Part shown: one piece after another, positions 34,821-45,600 of the stretch | How the letters are laid out: each line of letters starts with the position of its first letter | Position numbering within the stretch: the first letter of the stretch is position 1 | The notes under the pieces: generated by a model | Database searches by the model: none | What the model saw: only the letters and a program-made list of their open reading frames with translations | Told to the model about the DNA's origin: nothing | Origin: Corythucha ciliata | Taxonomy: Eukaryota > Arthropoda > Insecta > Hemiptera > Tingidae | NCBI GenBank assembly: GCA_038030265.1 | Contig: CM075938.1 | Span: forward strand, 46,989,189-47,053,188 | DNA: 64,000 nucleotides | Direction: 5' to 3' | Translations under genes and position numbers: made by a program

Positions 34821-36239
34821 ATGAGTACATGTAATTTACACGGCAGTTCTTTTATTTCCAATTTAGTCAATAGTACTGTTGTGTCCGTCGATCAAATTGG
34901 GGTCGTTCCGTGGGCGTTGTTCTCCTGGCTCATTTGGCTTGGATTATTTCTCATTTATAAACGATGTTTCGAGGTACCTGGCCATATATTTTTCATGGTG
35001 TTTTGACAAAAATTATCAGGTTCAAAATGTATAAAGCTCTTATTTCACAGAGCTTGCTGACTCGCATCGGGCTTGACGACCTCGACTCGTCCCGCCTAGT
35101 GTCCTCCTACTGGAAAATCTCCTTCGCCCTAATCTCATTCCCATTTGCCCTCAAAAGCCTCTCGCTCTCGTTTTACGATCTCGTCAGCGAGCCCTATGAT
35201 TTTCTCGAACGTCGAGTCCCTGAATTATTCTCCGGGGATGATACTCGCATCACCGAGACGAAGGTCTCATACATCCTATTAACGGGCTTCTATTTGAATG
35301 TTGTGTGTGAGGTATGCATCGACAAGGGCGTCAAAAGTGTTGACTTTATCGTCAATGAATTGTTTGCTATCTTTTTCATTTGTACCTTCCCTCTCAAGTA
35401 AGTTCCAGCGGTGGGAGTGGGCCCATATATTTTGGGACGTTTGAATTACGGCTTCTTTGTTTCACTTTGTTCGGTAGATGCGTTCTATTTGGCATTGCCT
35501 TAATAGCGACCATTAATCTTGAAACAATATGCCTTGAGTCCTGTAAGCTTGTGTACTCTTTCAGTACACTTAAGAAGTCCGGTATTCTGAAAATTAATGT
35601 GTGGTCATTGCTTGGCTTAGACATCGTCATATGGTATGGGAACACAGTTGTTAGAGAAAGAATTTTGTAATTTTATTTTGTTGTTCTCCTAGGTCATTGG
35701 TATATCTTCTGGTTCTTCCTAAGTACTTCTTGAGCGTACCTATCATTAAGCTTCAACAAAGCGGAGAAACGAGTCATATGTGCCTTCTAGTCCTATTGAA
35801 CATTTCATTGTGTGGATTTTACTTGATTCAAATCTATACATCGGTATATTCACCCCACCCCGCCCACCCCACTAATTATATTCATTGATACGTATAACGT
35901 CGTTGAGTGGTTTCAGACGCTAGCACATTGCATTCAGACGTTTATGAACGAACAGAGATTTAACCTGGAATTAGCTCTTTATCCACATACCGACGAGGAT
36001 TTGGTCATGGAGGGGGACGATGTAACACCAGTATTGAGCCAAGAAAAGTCGGATCGAAATCAGGACAATTTAAGGCTCATGTATCACACAGTAAAATGTA
36101 GGTGCCCTTTACAGTATGGGTCCCCTCCCCCATCAGTAATTCAATATACACTTTTAATTTTTTAGGCGTGATAAGGATTAGAAGGAAACTGAAAAGAATA
36201 AGAGAACTGAAGTCAGAGGTGAAACACGAGTCCGAGTAA
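34821..36239 (+). CDS. Ceramide-synthase-like TLC-domain protein lacking catalytic residues
   Basis: Exons are 34821-34973, 35051-35397, 35478-35633, 35693-35843, 35917-36097 and 36166-36239, giving 353 residues. All introns are GT-AG with consistent phase. Ceramide synthases (LASS/schlank) acylate sphingoid bases in the ER with a His-His pair and a HD...D motif in the Lag1 region. Here the order of features fits: TM1 (28-47), RLVSSYWKISFAL (66-78), YILLTGFYLNVV (125-136), DFIVNELFAIFFICTF (149-164), then LFGIALIATINLETICLESC (170-189) followed by K190. The family LE..K end of the motif is kept (L186-E187, K190). His-His is replaced by F156-A157, and HD...D by I179-N180...T183. An acidic/charged C-tail follows the last helix. 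It is probably a non-catalytic paralogue or a different TLC protein. TLC assignment is fairly confident; function is unknown. AATAAA lies at 36462. Confidence 0.75.
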
Positions 36240-36619
36240 AAACAACTCTAGTCAATTTATTGTGATTATTTTTGTTGTTAATGATCTCATCAATACATCT
36301 CAAGCTCTATTTCAGTGTCCTAAAGTTAGTGTCTTATTTTATTAATATTATTGAACTAGATGCTGAGATTTATTCGTCCTGAATAACGGATTAATAACGA
36401 ACAATTTTGGTTTAATCAAAGATGCATTTTGGTATAATTAATTTTTTCACATCAATATAGTAATAAAGAATGCATGGGTGAAGTCTGAGGGTGGGGGGCA
36501 GTTGCCCTCCCCTAGACTCGGAAGCTAAGCCACAGTGGACTAGTGGGGCAGCTGCCCACCACTAGATACCATCAAAATGTACAAATGCTGCAGGGTCGCC
36601 ATTTAATTTCTTTCGTCAT
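36240..36619. other. 3' flank of the TLC gene
   Basis: Holds a possible polyadenylation signal (36462-36467) and, at 36485-36570, sequence like cggaagctaagccacag and ggggcagctgcccac that hints at degenerate transposon ends. Nothing firmer can be said. Confidence 0.35.
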
Positions 36620-37430
36620 CGCACGTCTGGCTGGGCAATTTCATGGACTTCAAATCACCAAAAAACAAATTTTGCGATTTTATTTAAACGTATTTTCCTC
36701 AATATTAGACCCAAAATAGAAGGGTTTTCCACAAATCGCATTTTTTTGTTCACCATGCGCTATGAATTAAAAGATTTTCCTCAGCCGCAAATCAGGGGTT
36801 TTTTACCAATATAAACAAAAAAATGCTTCCGTAGCTCGGAAGCAATAGCTCTTTTTCTCAATTGAAACCAAATTTTAAGTTTCCTCCAGAAGCCGCGAAT
36901 TGGCGTATTTTCACAATTCTACCGCGAATGAGTGATTTTCCTTAAATTTACCCGCGAATTAGCGCTTTTTAATTTTAGCAGCGTTAAAGCGTTTCTAACC
37001 CGTGAGTTAGCGATTTCCATTATACAGCAATTTTATCTGCAAATTGGCTGATTTTTTTTAGTATCAAACTAACTTTTTTTCTCAATTTAGGCTGAAAATT
37101 AGCCTTTTTCCTCATTTTTAGCCAGGCTGCATTAGCAATATTGTTTTACTTTTATACCTATACATTAGCGCTTCTTTTCACTTCTAGCCGCGAATGCCCG
37201 TTTTTTTTTAACTTATAGCTATGCATTTGCCGTTTTTCTCTATTTTAGCCGCAAAGTTGCCTCCAGAAAGGCGCGAATTTAAGCTGAAAATTTCACCACA
37301 ATTTTGTCCACGACTTGGTGATTTTCCTCGAATTTAGCAGTGAGAGTTTTTACTCAATTTTAGCAGCGCAGTAGCGCTTCTAACCCCTGAATTCGCGAAT
37401 TTTCACAATTTTTTCCAGTCAGCAATGAAA
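36620..37430. repeat. Tandem array, inverse orientation of the cgctaattcgcgg family
   Basis: Units such as tttctcaattttagccgcga followed by attagcg(c/t) recur about every 29-32 bases. It is the reverse complement of the arrays at 19900 and 38610. Confidence 0.8.
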
Positions 37431-37472
37431 TATTTTTTTAAACGTTCGTTATAAACATTTAGAAAACATATA

Positions 37473-37530
37473 CAGGGTGGATCCGCATATGTGTGACAAA
37501 ATTTTTTGGGTAAAATTACGTTACAGGTGG
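37473..37530. mobile_element. Isolated transposon end abutting an exon
   Basis: tatacagggtggatccgcat at 37469 resembles the 8371 fold-back terminus (tatacagggtggtcgg), including the TA in front and a following ...gacaaaa...tgggt(a/g)aaatta. There is no inverted partner, and the sequence runs directly into the selenium-binding-protein exon. Confidence 0.45.
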
Positions 37531-38255
37531 AGTAAAATGGAAGGAGGTCCTCAGATGTTGCAGCTCAGTTTGGACGGGAAAAGGTTGTACGTCACCACGT
37601 CACTGTTTTCTCCTTGGGACAAGCAAATCTATCCGGAAATGGCAAAGTAATTACTTAGATGTAGGAAGTCCTCAATGTTTCGCCACTAGTTATATTTGGA
37701 ATTTAATTCCGTCTTTGTATATGAGGGAATGATAGAGGTGCACTAAGCCCAGAAAAAGGTGTGTCAGGCCATAATTCTCTTAGTTATTACTTGCAACCTG
37801 GCGACCTCACTCTATTCCCCGTGCCCGTCGCCTCTGTCGTAAACCCTGGTGGTTTAGGCACTGTAGTAATCCCAATTTTATAACATTATTTCCCTATTCA
37901 AATGTTATAATTATTAATAACTATAGCATCCTTTTATCTTGTAAAACTTCCCTATATCCAGAGTTGAATAGGCTGTTGTGTAATTTAATCTTCGAATGTT
38001 TAGGAAAGGTTCAGTACTCATGAAGGTCAATGTCGACATTGAGAAGGGAGGCTTAAGCTTGGACGAAACGTTCCTCGTGAATTTCGGAGACGAGCCAGAC
38101 GGGCCTGTCTTAGCACACGAGTGCAGGTCTCCTGTTTCATTTGAATTCCAACAACACGACAGTTGGGTTATCGTAATTAAATGAGAGCACGTTTTTTTTT
38201 TGTGGTTTCTAGGTACCCTGGAGGAGACTGTACTTCGGACATTTGGTTAGCCTGA
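37527..38255 (+). pseudogene. Selenium-binding protein 1 (methanethiol oxidase), last three exons only
   Basis: Exons 37527-37646, 38004-38126 and 38213-38255 join in frame and encode the C-terminal ~95 residues of the SELENBP1 family. These include [43 protein letters not shown] and the near-terminal YPGGDCTSDIW, then stop. The family oxidises methanethiol using metal-binding histidines spread along a beta-propeller. Only the final H in LAHEC is present here. The upstream three-quarters of the protein is absent: the preceding DNA is a transposon end, an array and the TLC gene. No disabling mutation is seen in what remains. It is either a partial duplicate or the end of a gene with very distant exons. 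AATAAA follows at 38517. The exact 5' splice acceptor is a guess. Confidence 0.85.
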
Positions 38256-38609
38256 GTCTCGTTCTCTTCGATATTATTAAGGATGGTAGGGTAGAAAACG
38301 GATGTGCATAGTTGTGTTTGTTAAATGTTACCGTCATTGCCAACACATTCCCACCTATTGGTTATTACAATATTTTGCTGTTAACACGTCCAGGGCGGAC
38401 TCAATGTTTTAAATAGTTTTATTTTTTGTTTCATTTTATTGTCGGTCGTCGCGACGTTTTGATCAAATTATCCACAAACCCCCTCCCCTCACGATATCAG
38501 TACATCCGTCATCGAGAATAAAACGTCACAGCTATAAATGTGTGACGAAATATTTCTTTCAGCCCACGAAAGCGATACTCTGGAAAGGCCAAAGGTGCAC
38601 AAACGTGCT
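38256..38609. other. 3' flank of the SELENBP1 fragment
   Basis: Contains a possible polyadenylation signal at 38517-38522. Otherwise nothing is seen. Confidence 0.4.
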
Positions 38610-39400
38610 GTTCTATAGTAAAGCGCAGTAATTCGCGTTTCCCGATGAAACTACTATAAAAAAAAATTGAGAATCAATCCTTGATTCATGGCTAAAGTCA
38701 GAAAAAAAGGGAAAAATTGAGAAAAACGCTAATTCCGGGCTAAAATTGAGAAAAATGGCCAATTCAGAAGGCCGGATAAAAGTGAGAAAAGGCACTTATA
38801 CGCGGCTGGAATTGTACACGAAAAAAAAAACGATAATTCGAGGGATAAAAATGCTACATCGCTGCTAAAATTGAGAAAAAGCGCTAAGTAAGAAAAAGTG
38901 CTAATATAAAAAGTGTTCTGAAAGGCGGATATAATCGAGAAAAAGTGCTAACTCACAGCTAAACCTGAGAAACACCAAATTATAGTGGCTGAAATTAAGA
39001 AAAATCCTTCAACTCACGCGTAAAATTGAGAAAAAGCACTAATTCACAGCTATAATGTCAAAAAAGCTCTATTTAATAAAAATAATAATAATAAAAATAA
39101 TTATAATAATCGCTCTTTATAGCGGCTGAAACCGAGGAAAGTCCCTAATTCGCGAGATATATTATCTCTACATCGCGTCTAAAATTAAGGAAAAGCGCTC
39201 ATTCACGAATAAACTTGAGAAAATCGCTTAGCAACCAGCTAAAATGGAGAAAAACAGTGCATCATCCTTGAAAATTGAGAAAAAGCGGTGTTATACCGAT
39301 CATGCGTAGAACAAACACTCAATTACCAGTTATAATTGAGAAAATACCAATTCGCAGCTTCTAGAAGCAATTTTGCTACTGAAATCAATAAGAATAGAAA
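38610..39400. repeat. Tandem array, cgctaattcgcggctaaaat family
   Basis: ~29-base units (ggctaaaattgagaaaaa plus cgctaattc) recur in forward orientation, facing the inverse array at 36620-37430 across the SELENBP1 fragment. An (ATAA)n patch lies at 39076-39110. Confidence 0.8.
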
Positions 39401-39730
39401 AAATTGCTTCTTCGTGTCTCAATAGAATAACTCTGACAACAATTTCGCGTGTTTCGCCCCCCTAAAAATCAATTTCGTGCGGGGTTTTTCTCGCTACAAA
39501 AAACTTTTGTTCGGGAGGAAATTTACCGTTTTAAAGCCGAAATTGACAGTTTCTAGGATTAAACTGACAGTTTTGAAAGATGAAATTGATATTTATAGGA
39601 CAAAATTGACAGTTCCAAGGAAAAAAATTACAGTTGTCAGGACGAAATTGACAGTTTTGAACAAAAAAATTGACGTTTCCAGGACAAAAATGACGGTTTC
39701 ATGGGAACGACATCGGTCGGTGTGGAGGAG
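39401..39730. repeat. Short-period degenerate array
   Basis: Units like gaaattgacagttttgaaag repeat about every 24 bases between 39520 and 39700, in the style of the 490-1690 array. Confidence 0.6.
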
Positions 39731-40400
39731 TGAGAGAGAGGTTTATTCTTTCAACTACAAACATTTTTAGGGTGCCATGGCTCCTGTGGATGCCTTCGAA
39801 TTAACAAAATCAATCAATCATGTCGTGTAATTGCTCTCCTCGATTATAGACCAATGAAAAATCGTTACCCCATATCAAAAGAATCTGCAAAATAAATAAT
39901 CCATACATCCAATAAAAACCAAACAGGAAACACAATTAAATAGAAGATGAAATGAAGCAAATAAGTAAAAGGGAAAAGTAAAATAAAATAAAATAAAAAT
40001 AAAATTAAATAAAGATGAATAAGTAAAACGAATCCATGAAAAAGTGAAGAGAAGTGATATAAACCGAAGTTAGATGAAACATTAAATAAAATTAAACGCA
40101 CGTACAAAATAGAACAATGTTAATTATCGCAGGTCAACGAATTTCAGAAATTAGCGCATTATATGTAATACGTAAAGAAAATATGATTAGAGGTCGAGTT
40201 AACCTAAATTAGGAGCGTTAAGATTGTAAGAAAGGCGAAGGAATAAATATAATGAGAAAGCAAGAATAGAAAGAAAGAAAGAAAGACACGCAGAAAGAGA
40301 AAAAGAAAGCAAGAGCGAAAGAAAGAAAGATAGGAAAGGAAGGGAGGGACTTTGAGAGAGACCACACAAACACAGACCACAGAAGAGTCGTTTGTCCAGT
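39731..40400. other. AT-rich intergenic with (GAAA)-type microsatellite
   Basis: Low-complexity aaataaaata (39970-40020) and gaaagaaagaaag/aaagaaag runs (40265-40340). No gene is recognised. Confidence 0.5.
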
Positions 40401-40422
40401 TAATAATTTATTAGGAAAGCAA

Positions 40423-40900
40423 TTAACCTATCTGATCCAACAGCTTCACAATCGGCCCAATGCAAGTAAGACTGAAGTTCCACTTTAGCCCTTGCAAATT
40501 TTCACTACTCAATAGATGCTTATGTTTGAAAATAATGGGGCATTTTCGTCTTCTGATTTCCAACGGAATTGAGTTCCAAACTTTTATCGACTGTATTAAA
40601 AAAGAATTATGAAGAGACGTCGTTCTATGATTTGGCATGACCAAGTCATCTGGGTTTCCTCTAACCTGCCGTGTCAAAACGTCCTTTTTGAAACTAAATT
40701 ACGAAGGTACCGTGGTTTCCCAGTAAGAAAGAGTAGATGCAGAAAGCATGACAACAAGTATTCTCTCCGTTGAGATATTCTCAACCATCCCAACATAGTA
40801 GGGGGTTATAATATATGACAATCAATTGGCAAGTCAAAGATAAATCGAATAGCTGCGTTATATGGACTCGCTCAAGTTTAACTTGCATTTCCGCTGACAA
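40423..40900 (-). mobile_element. LINE reverse-transcriptase C-terminal remnant
   Basis: On the minus strand the conceptual peptide carries NAAIRFIFDLP, LGWLRISQRREYLL and KPRYLRNLVS. After one frameshift near 40677 it continues with HNSFLIQSIKVWNSIPLEIR and FKHKHLL. This is the typical end of a non-LTR ORF2 (Jockey/CR1-like clades). There is also an in-frame stop upstream. The RT palm and endonuclease are missing, so it is a 5'-truncated, decayed insertion. Confidence 0.8.
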
Positions 40901-41157
40901 CTCTAAATACCTAAGACAGCAGTAATCCCCCCTCAGTGAGTGGGAATAACGGCATATGTCGATGTGGAGGAGTGAGGAGAGGTGCGTTGCGTGGCAACGA
41001 GAAAAACCCCTGCAAGAAAAGGAAAAAAAATGCGATAGCTATCCGAAGCGCATCTCGGTGACAAATTTGGGCAAAAATGTTCATGCCTAGACATGAAAAT
41101 TGTATTTTCATGGCAGTTGCGAGTCATGAAAGCACGCGTTTTCACATCGAGTAGGAT

Positions 41158-41656
41158 GTAATAGTAAATTACATTACAAGATTAGTAAGTGGTGCATTAC
41201 CTGACAGTTTTTTGTTTGGCGGACGAAGCTTGCCGAGGCCGCTAATTAAAAATGAGCGGGTAATACCACTTAAAACTGTTCATGTCAGTTTTGAACCTTT
41301 ACTGTACAGTTTTCAAAAACTGAAGCTATAAAGTGCCAGGTTATGAAGAATTCAACTTACTGGAGTTATCTATCATGTTATCGTTATGGGCAATTTACGA
41401 AGCAGGTAGCGCGAAAAGCTTTTTACATGTCAGTTTTCTATAACCTTGTGCATCCTTTGTTGAAACGTTATCACCTCATCCGTGATTATAGAAATATCTT
41501 AAGACATGTTTTTTTTTTTGTCAAAAGAATAAAACTGGGTAATATTCGATGACGGTTGCGCGAAAAATAACGTAGAACACTCGGCCCTCGTCCGCCAAAC
41601 AAAAAACTCGCACGTAATGCACCACTTACTAATCTTGTAATGTAATCTACTATTCC
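41158..41656. mobile_element. Inverted-repeat element, ~80-95-bp arms
   Basis: attacattacaagattagta...gtggtgcattac...tttgtttggcgga (from 41168) is inverted at 41588-41652 (gtccgccaaacaaaaaactc ... gtaatgtaat). The ~330-base spacer has no recognised gene; the 69-residue frame at 41343-41552 shows no domain. Confidence 0.8.
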
Positions 41657-42640
41657 TTACTGCTAGCCCATAATACTCGCTTTTTCTGTACTTTATCCGC
41701 GGAAACTTTAGCAGCGAAGTAGCTAAGTATGATTCTTAATTTTAACCGTCATTTAGCGATTTTTCTCACTTCTTTCCGGGAATCAGTAGCGTACCATGAC
41801 CGGGCGAGGGAGAAATTGACAAAAAGCGCTACTTAGCGGCTAAACTAGGAACTATTCTATTTTACGGACACAACTGAAAAGAATCGCTAATTATTTGGGC
41901 GCTAAAATTGTGAAAATTCCGATAATGTCTAGAAAAAACTGAATTTGGTGGGAGAGGGTGTACTTTTCGCAATTATAGACGTTACTCACGGAAGGATAAA
42001 ATTTCACCTCATTATTTATTTCTTATAAAAAATGATGAACAAGTTTGTGTGAAAAAAAATATAAATAAAACAAAAATTACTTCAAATCTGAGAAATTAGG
42101 AACTAAACAAGATGAAAATAATGATTTATTTACGAATCTCAAAATTATCGGGACAGTGGATCATTGACCTATAAAAATAAATAATTTTACGATATGTACA
42201 TGAAAAGATTTCCTTTTAGCATCTGAAATCATGATTTCGGGGCTGGTAGTTTCTGAAGTTTGTGGTTCCCTCAAAAACGTAATAAATACTTACAAAAGTC
42301 TAGAAAGTATTAAATACTAGTTAAACAACATTTTATGAATAGAAATAAAACAGCAGGTACTGAAAAAATTGTTAGCCTAAAAATTATTATCATTTTATGT
42401 TTCTTTTTTTCACAGCATGACTCCGCGGGATGTTTAGAAATTTAAGTTGTTCCACGGAATTGAGGAGGGGGGGAGGAGAAGTCTCGTTTTTGTCTTATTG
42501 TCACGCTTTAAACGAGTTCAAGTTAACTCGCTTGATTTCAGTCTCATCATGGCAGCTGACTAGCTTGTTACTGTAAAAGGTGAAAGCTCATCGTAAGGCA
42601 TATCTTGTTTTTTTGATTGATTAATGGCGGGGGGGGGGGC
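41657..42640. other. Gene-free stretch downstream of the peroxidase gene
   Basis: A few array-type units (tatccgcggaaactttagc, cgctaatta) occur at 41680-41910. The remainder is AT-rich 3' flank. A minus-strand AATAAA (plus tttatt) lies near 42125. Confidence 0.4.
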
Positions 42641-45600
42641 TTACTTCTTTTTGTTTGGAGCGTGGAAGGCGAAGGGCTGGACCATGTCCATTGCTTTGAG
42701 GTTATCACAGAGCAAACGGGCTAATGACGCCTTTTTGAGTTGATGAACTTGATCTGAAAAATACGGAAGAGGAAATATTTAATATTTTCCTTAGATAGTT
42801 AAGTTTCTGAAGGGGTTAATTACCTTTGGAGAATGGTTTGGCTTGATCGGGATTGTCGAAAAAGTATCGGTCCGCCTTGCGTGTCGACTCCATTTGACTC
42901 GCGATGATCTTGGCAAACACTGGTCCAACAACCCCACCGTTGACTGGCTCTTCAGCCATACCACCGACGAAGAGGTCTACATCGGCTAGACTGTCGTAAG
43001 CCGCCATGAGAGTCCGCATGGTTTTAACGGGGATTTCGTGAAGGAGGTCACCGAATTTCCTGTGCGGAAGACCGTAGTATTTGCGAAAGGATGCGTACGG
43101 TGGGAGGCCGTGGTCACGACCACGTTGTATGTCGAGCGCGAGACCATTCAGAGAGGTTTTGTTATTCTTGCTGTATTTGTACTTGAGCTCCTAAGGATCG
43201 TGAGAAGAAGTTGGTTAACTTTTGTGTGGTACGGGAGAGACTTGAATGAATGGTAGCCAGCTTACAGAGTCGGAGAAAATAAGGTCTGTAGCTTGGCAGC
43301 GCTGAGTAGTCATTCCACGAGCAATGGATGCCATTTTGACTTGATCCTCTAGTACACTAATCTCCACAGGAACACTGCGTAGGGGCATCGATCCGGTGAC
43401 CTCGCCGTCTTGGTTGTACAAGCTGTATAAGCAAATTATATTTAATCACACAAGATTGCAGAAGAGGAGAAAGGGAAGTAACCGTACTTCAAATGGTCCG
43501 CCGTAACAGATGCAACAAAACTCATGGCGGCGTTTGCGAAGGAATTTGACACGGACGGATCAGTTGACGGATCGTACGCAATCGTGTTACGAAGAGCCGG
43601 GCGAGTCGCCACCTCTCGAGCACCGACTACAAGTGGAAGCCACTCGTTGTAAGTGATAACTTGAATTTCTGCCACAATAATCCGCTTCGCCTCTTCATAC
43701 AAAGTCCAGTCATCCCAGTCAGGATTCAAAACAGCCAGTTTATCAGCGACGCGATTGTGCTCTCTGATCAGTACTGTGTTCATAAGAGCGTTCAACGGTC
43801 CCAGATTCGTTCTCATATCAGCTGAAACGACGCATGTGCCATCGCCGCAGGTCATCGTCTCGCGTTTCCCTTCGGGCGTTTCCAGTTTGATTCGCCCGCC
43901 GACCCATTCGCGGATTTGATTGGCCGACTCTTGCGTAGCTCCGTAAATGTTTGACGCGTCGAGGAAGTGGGTCGCTGTATTCATTTGCTCAGCTTCGGGA
44001 ATCATTGAGTCATCACGACCGACGAGCATCGAACGAACGTAATTCATACAGTGTTCCTGATTTGGAGAAGCGAGATTCATACAGAGCGGATGACGGTAGC
44101 GCGGTAAAAGGGTTCGTCCAAAGTTATCACAGCACATAATGGGTTTACCCGTGTACACTGCCGAAATGAAACACATTTTAAAATTAAAAAGGCCTTCATA
44201 ACCAAAGGAAATACATTTACTTACTCATTGCATAAGAAGCAGTGTGAGCCAAGTCTTGAGCTACGAGATTAGCCCACGCTGCCAGAGCGAGCGTGATGTC
44301 AGGATTCGAAGCCTTTTCTGATTTCACCAACTGATCGCTTATAGTCAACGGGTTCGACTTATCCTTAATGCCACTGAGTCGTCTCGGTTCCCATACACCT
44401 TTTCAACCATAAATCGTAAAATTAGATAATTTTCTTTCATCATGAAATTCACCTCTACTCACCATCACTATAGACAGCGGGTAGGATCCTCGAATATGCT
44501 GTGTGGACAGCCCCCCAGTTCGAGTGTTCGTCATTATTGCAACGCCCGGTCACCGTTCGATACTCAGCTTTATGACAGGGTAATTCGTTCAGATTGGAAG
44601 ACGGCGACGCCGAGCCAGACGACGATTCTCGAGCAAGGCTCTGTATTCTTTTCAAGCATTCGGCCCAGTTTTCTCCATATCTAATGTTTTGTTTTAATGA
44701 AGAAAAACAACTATTATTAGATCAGGGAAAGTTTTAAATGCAAGGTTGTTTACTCGTAGAAAAAAAAAATGTTGTTCCCTGAACGACACAAGCAATATTC
44801 AATCGGAAGAGCAAAAACATTCAAGAAATTCTCTTACTTGAGACAGTGCCTATCTCTCAAATAGGCCGTAGCTTTGGAAGAGACGAAAGCTTTTTTCGCC
44901 AGCTCCTGAGCAACTGCATCACCCTGTGACTCGAGCATCGCAACATAGGAGGGGCTGCCCAGTGGAAGACGCGTGTTGTGAACCAGATTGCTTTCAAAGC
45001 GTTGCATTTTGTCCACAACCTCTGTGGCGATGACTTCGGCCTCGGTCAGTTCTTGAAGGCCAATTTTGAGGTTGGCCGAAGATGACGAACCCGAACGAAT
45101 GGCACGTCGTTCACGTTCGGCCATGATGAAGATTTCATCCTCAAGGGGGTCAGTGTTTGAATCTGAAGGCATGAATGTGTAAATAATTAGCGACTATGTA
45201 ATACATGATGCTGAAAACATAATACATGTTGGCCTTGGAACTCGGCATAGCCTGATGTTACAGGGCATGAATAGTCAGAGTGATATTTTCCGGGTCCAAA
45301 TGGTCAGTTCTGTCCTTTTTAGTGTGGGTATTGCCGGTTTTCTAGGCGGAAGTGGTCAGTTTGGCCAACTTCAGGCCAGAAATCGCCCGTTTAGGCATTT
45401 TCAAGGCGCGAACCGTCAGTTAAGCTATTTTTATGGTGAACAGAGCCAGTTTTGTCGATTTCGTGGCTTGGATAGCCGGTTTAGACCATTTTTAGGGCGT
45501 ATAATCACGAGTTTTGTCATTTACAGGGCACGAATAGGACGTGAAACCAAGGCGAGAATAGTTAGTTTGGGCATTTTAGGCGCGAGACTGGTCGATTTCG

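Noticed and set aside
36485..36570. hAT termini in the TLC gene's 3' flank
   Set aside because: Only loose resemblance; no inverted partner or target duplication could be paired.
43951..44139. Plus-strand open frame inside the peroxidase gene
   Set aside because: Shadow of the peroxidase exon on the opposite strand.
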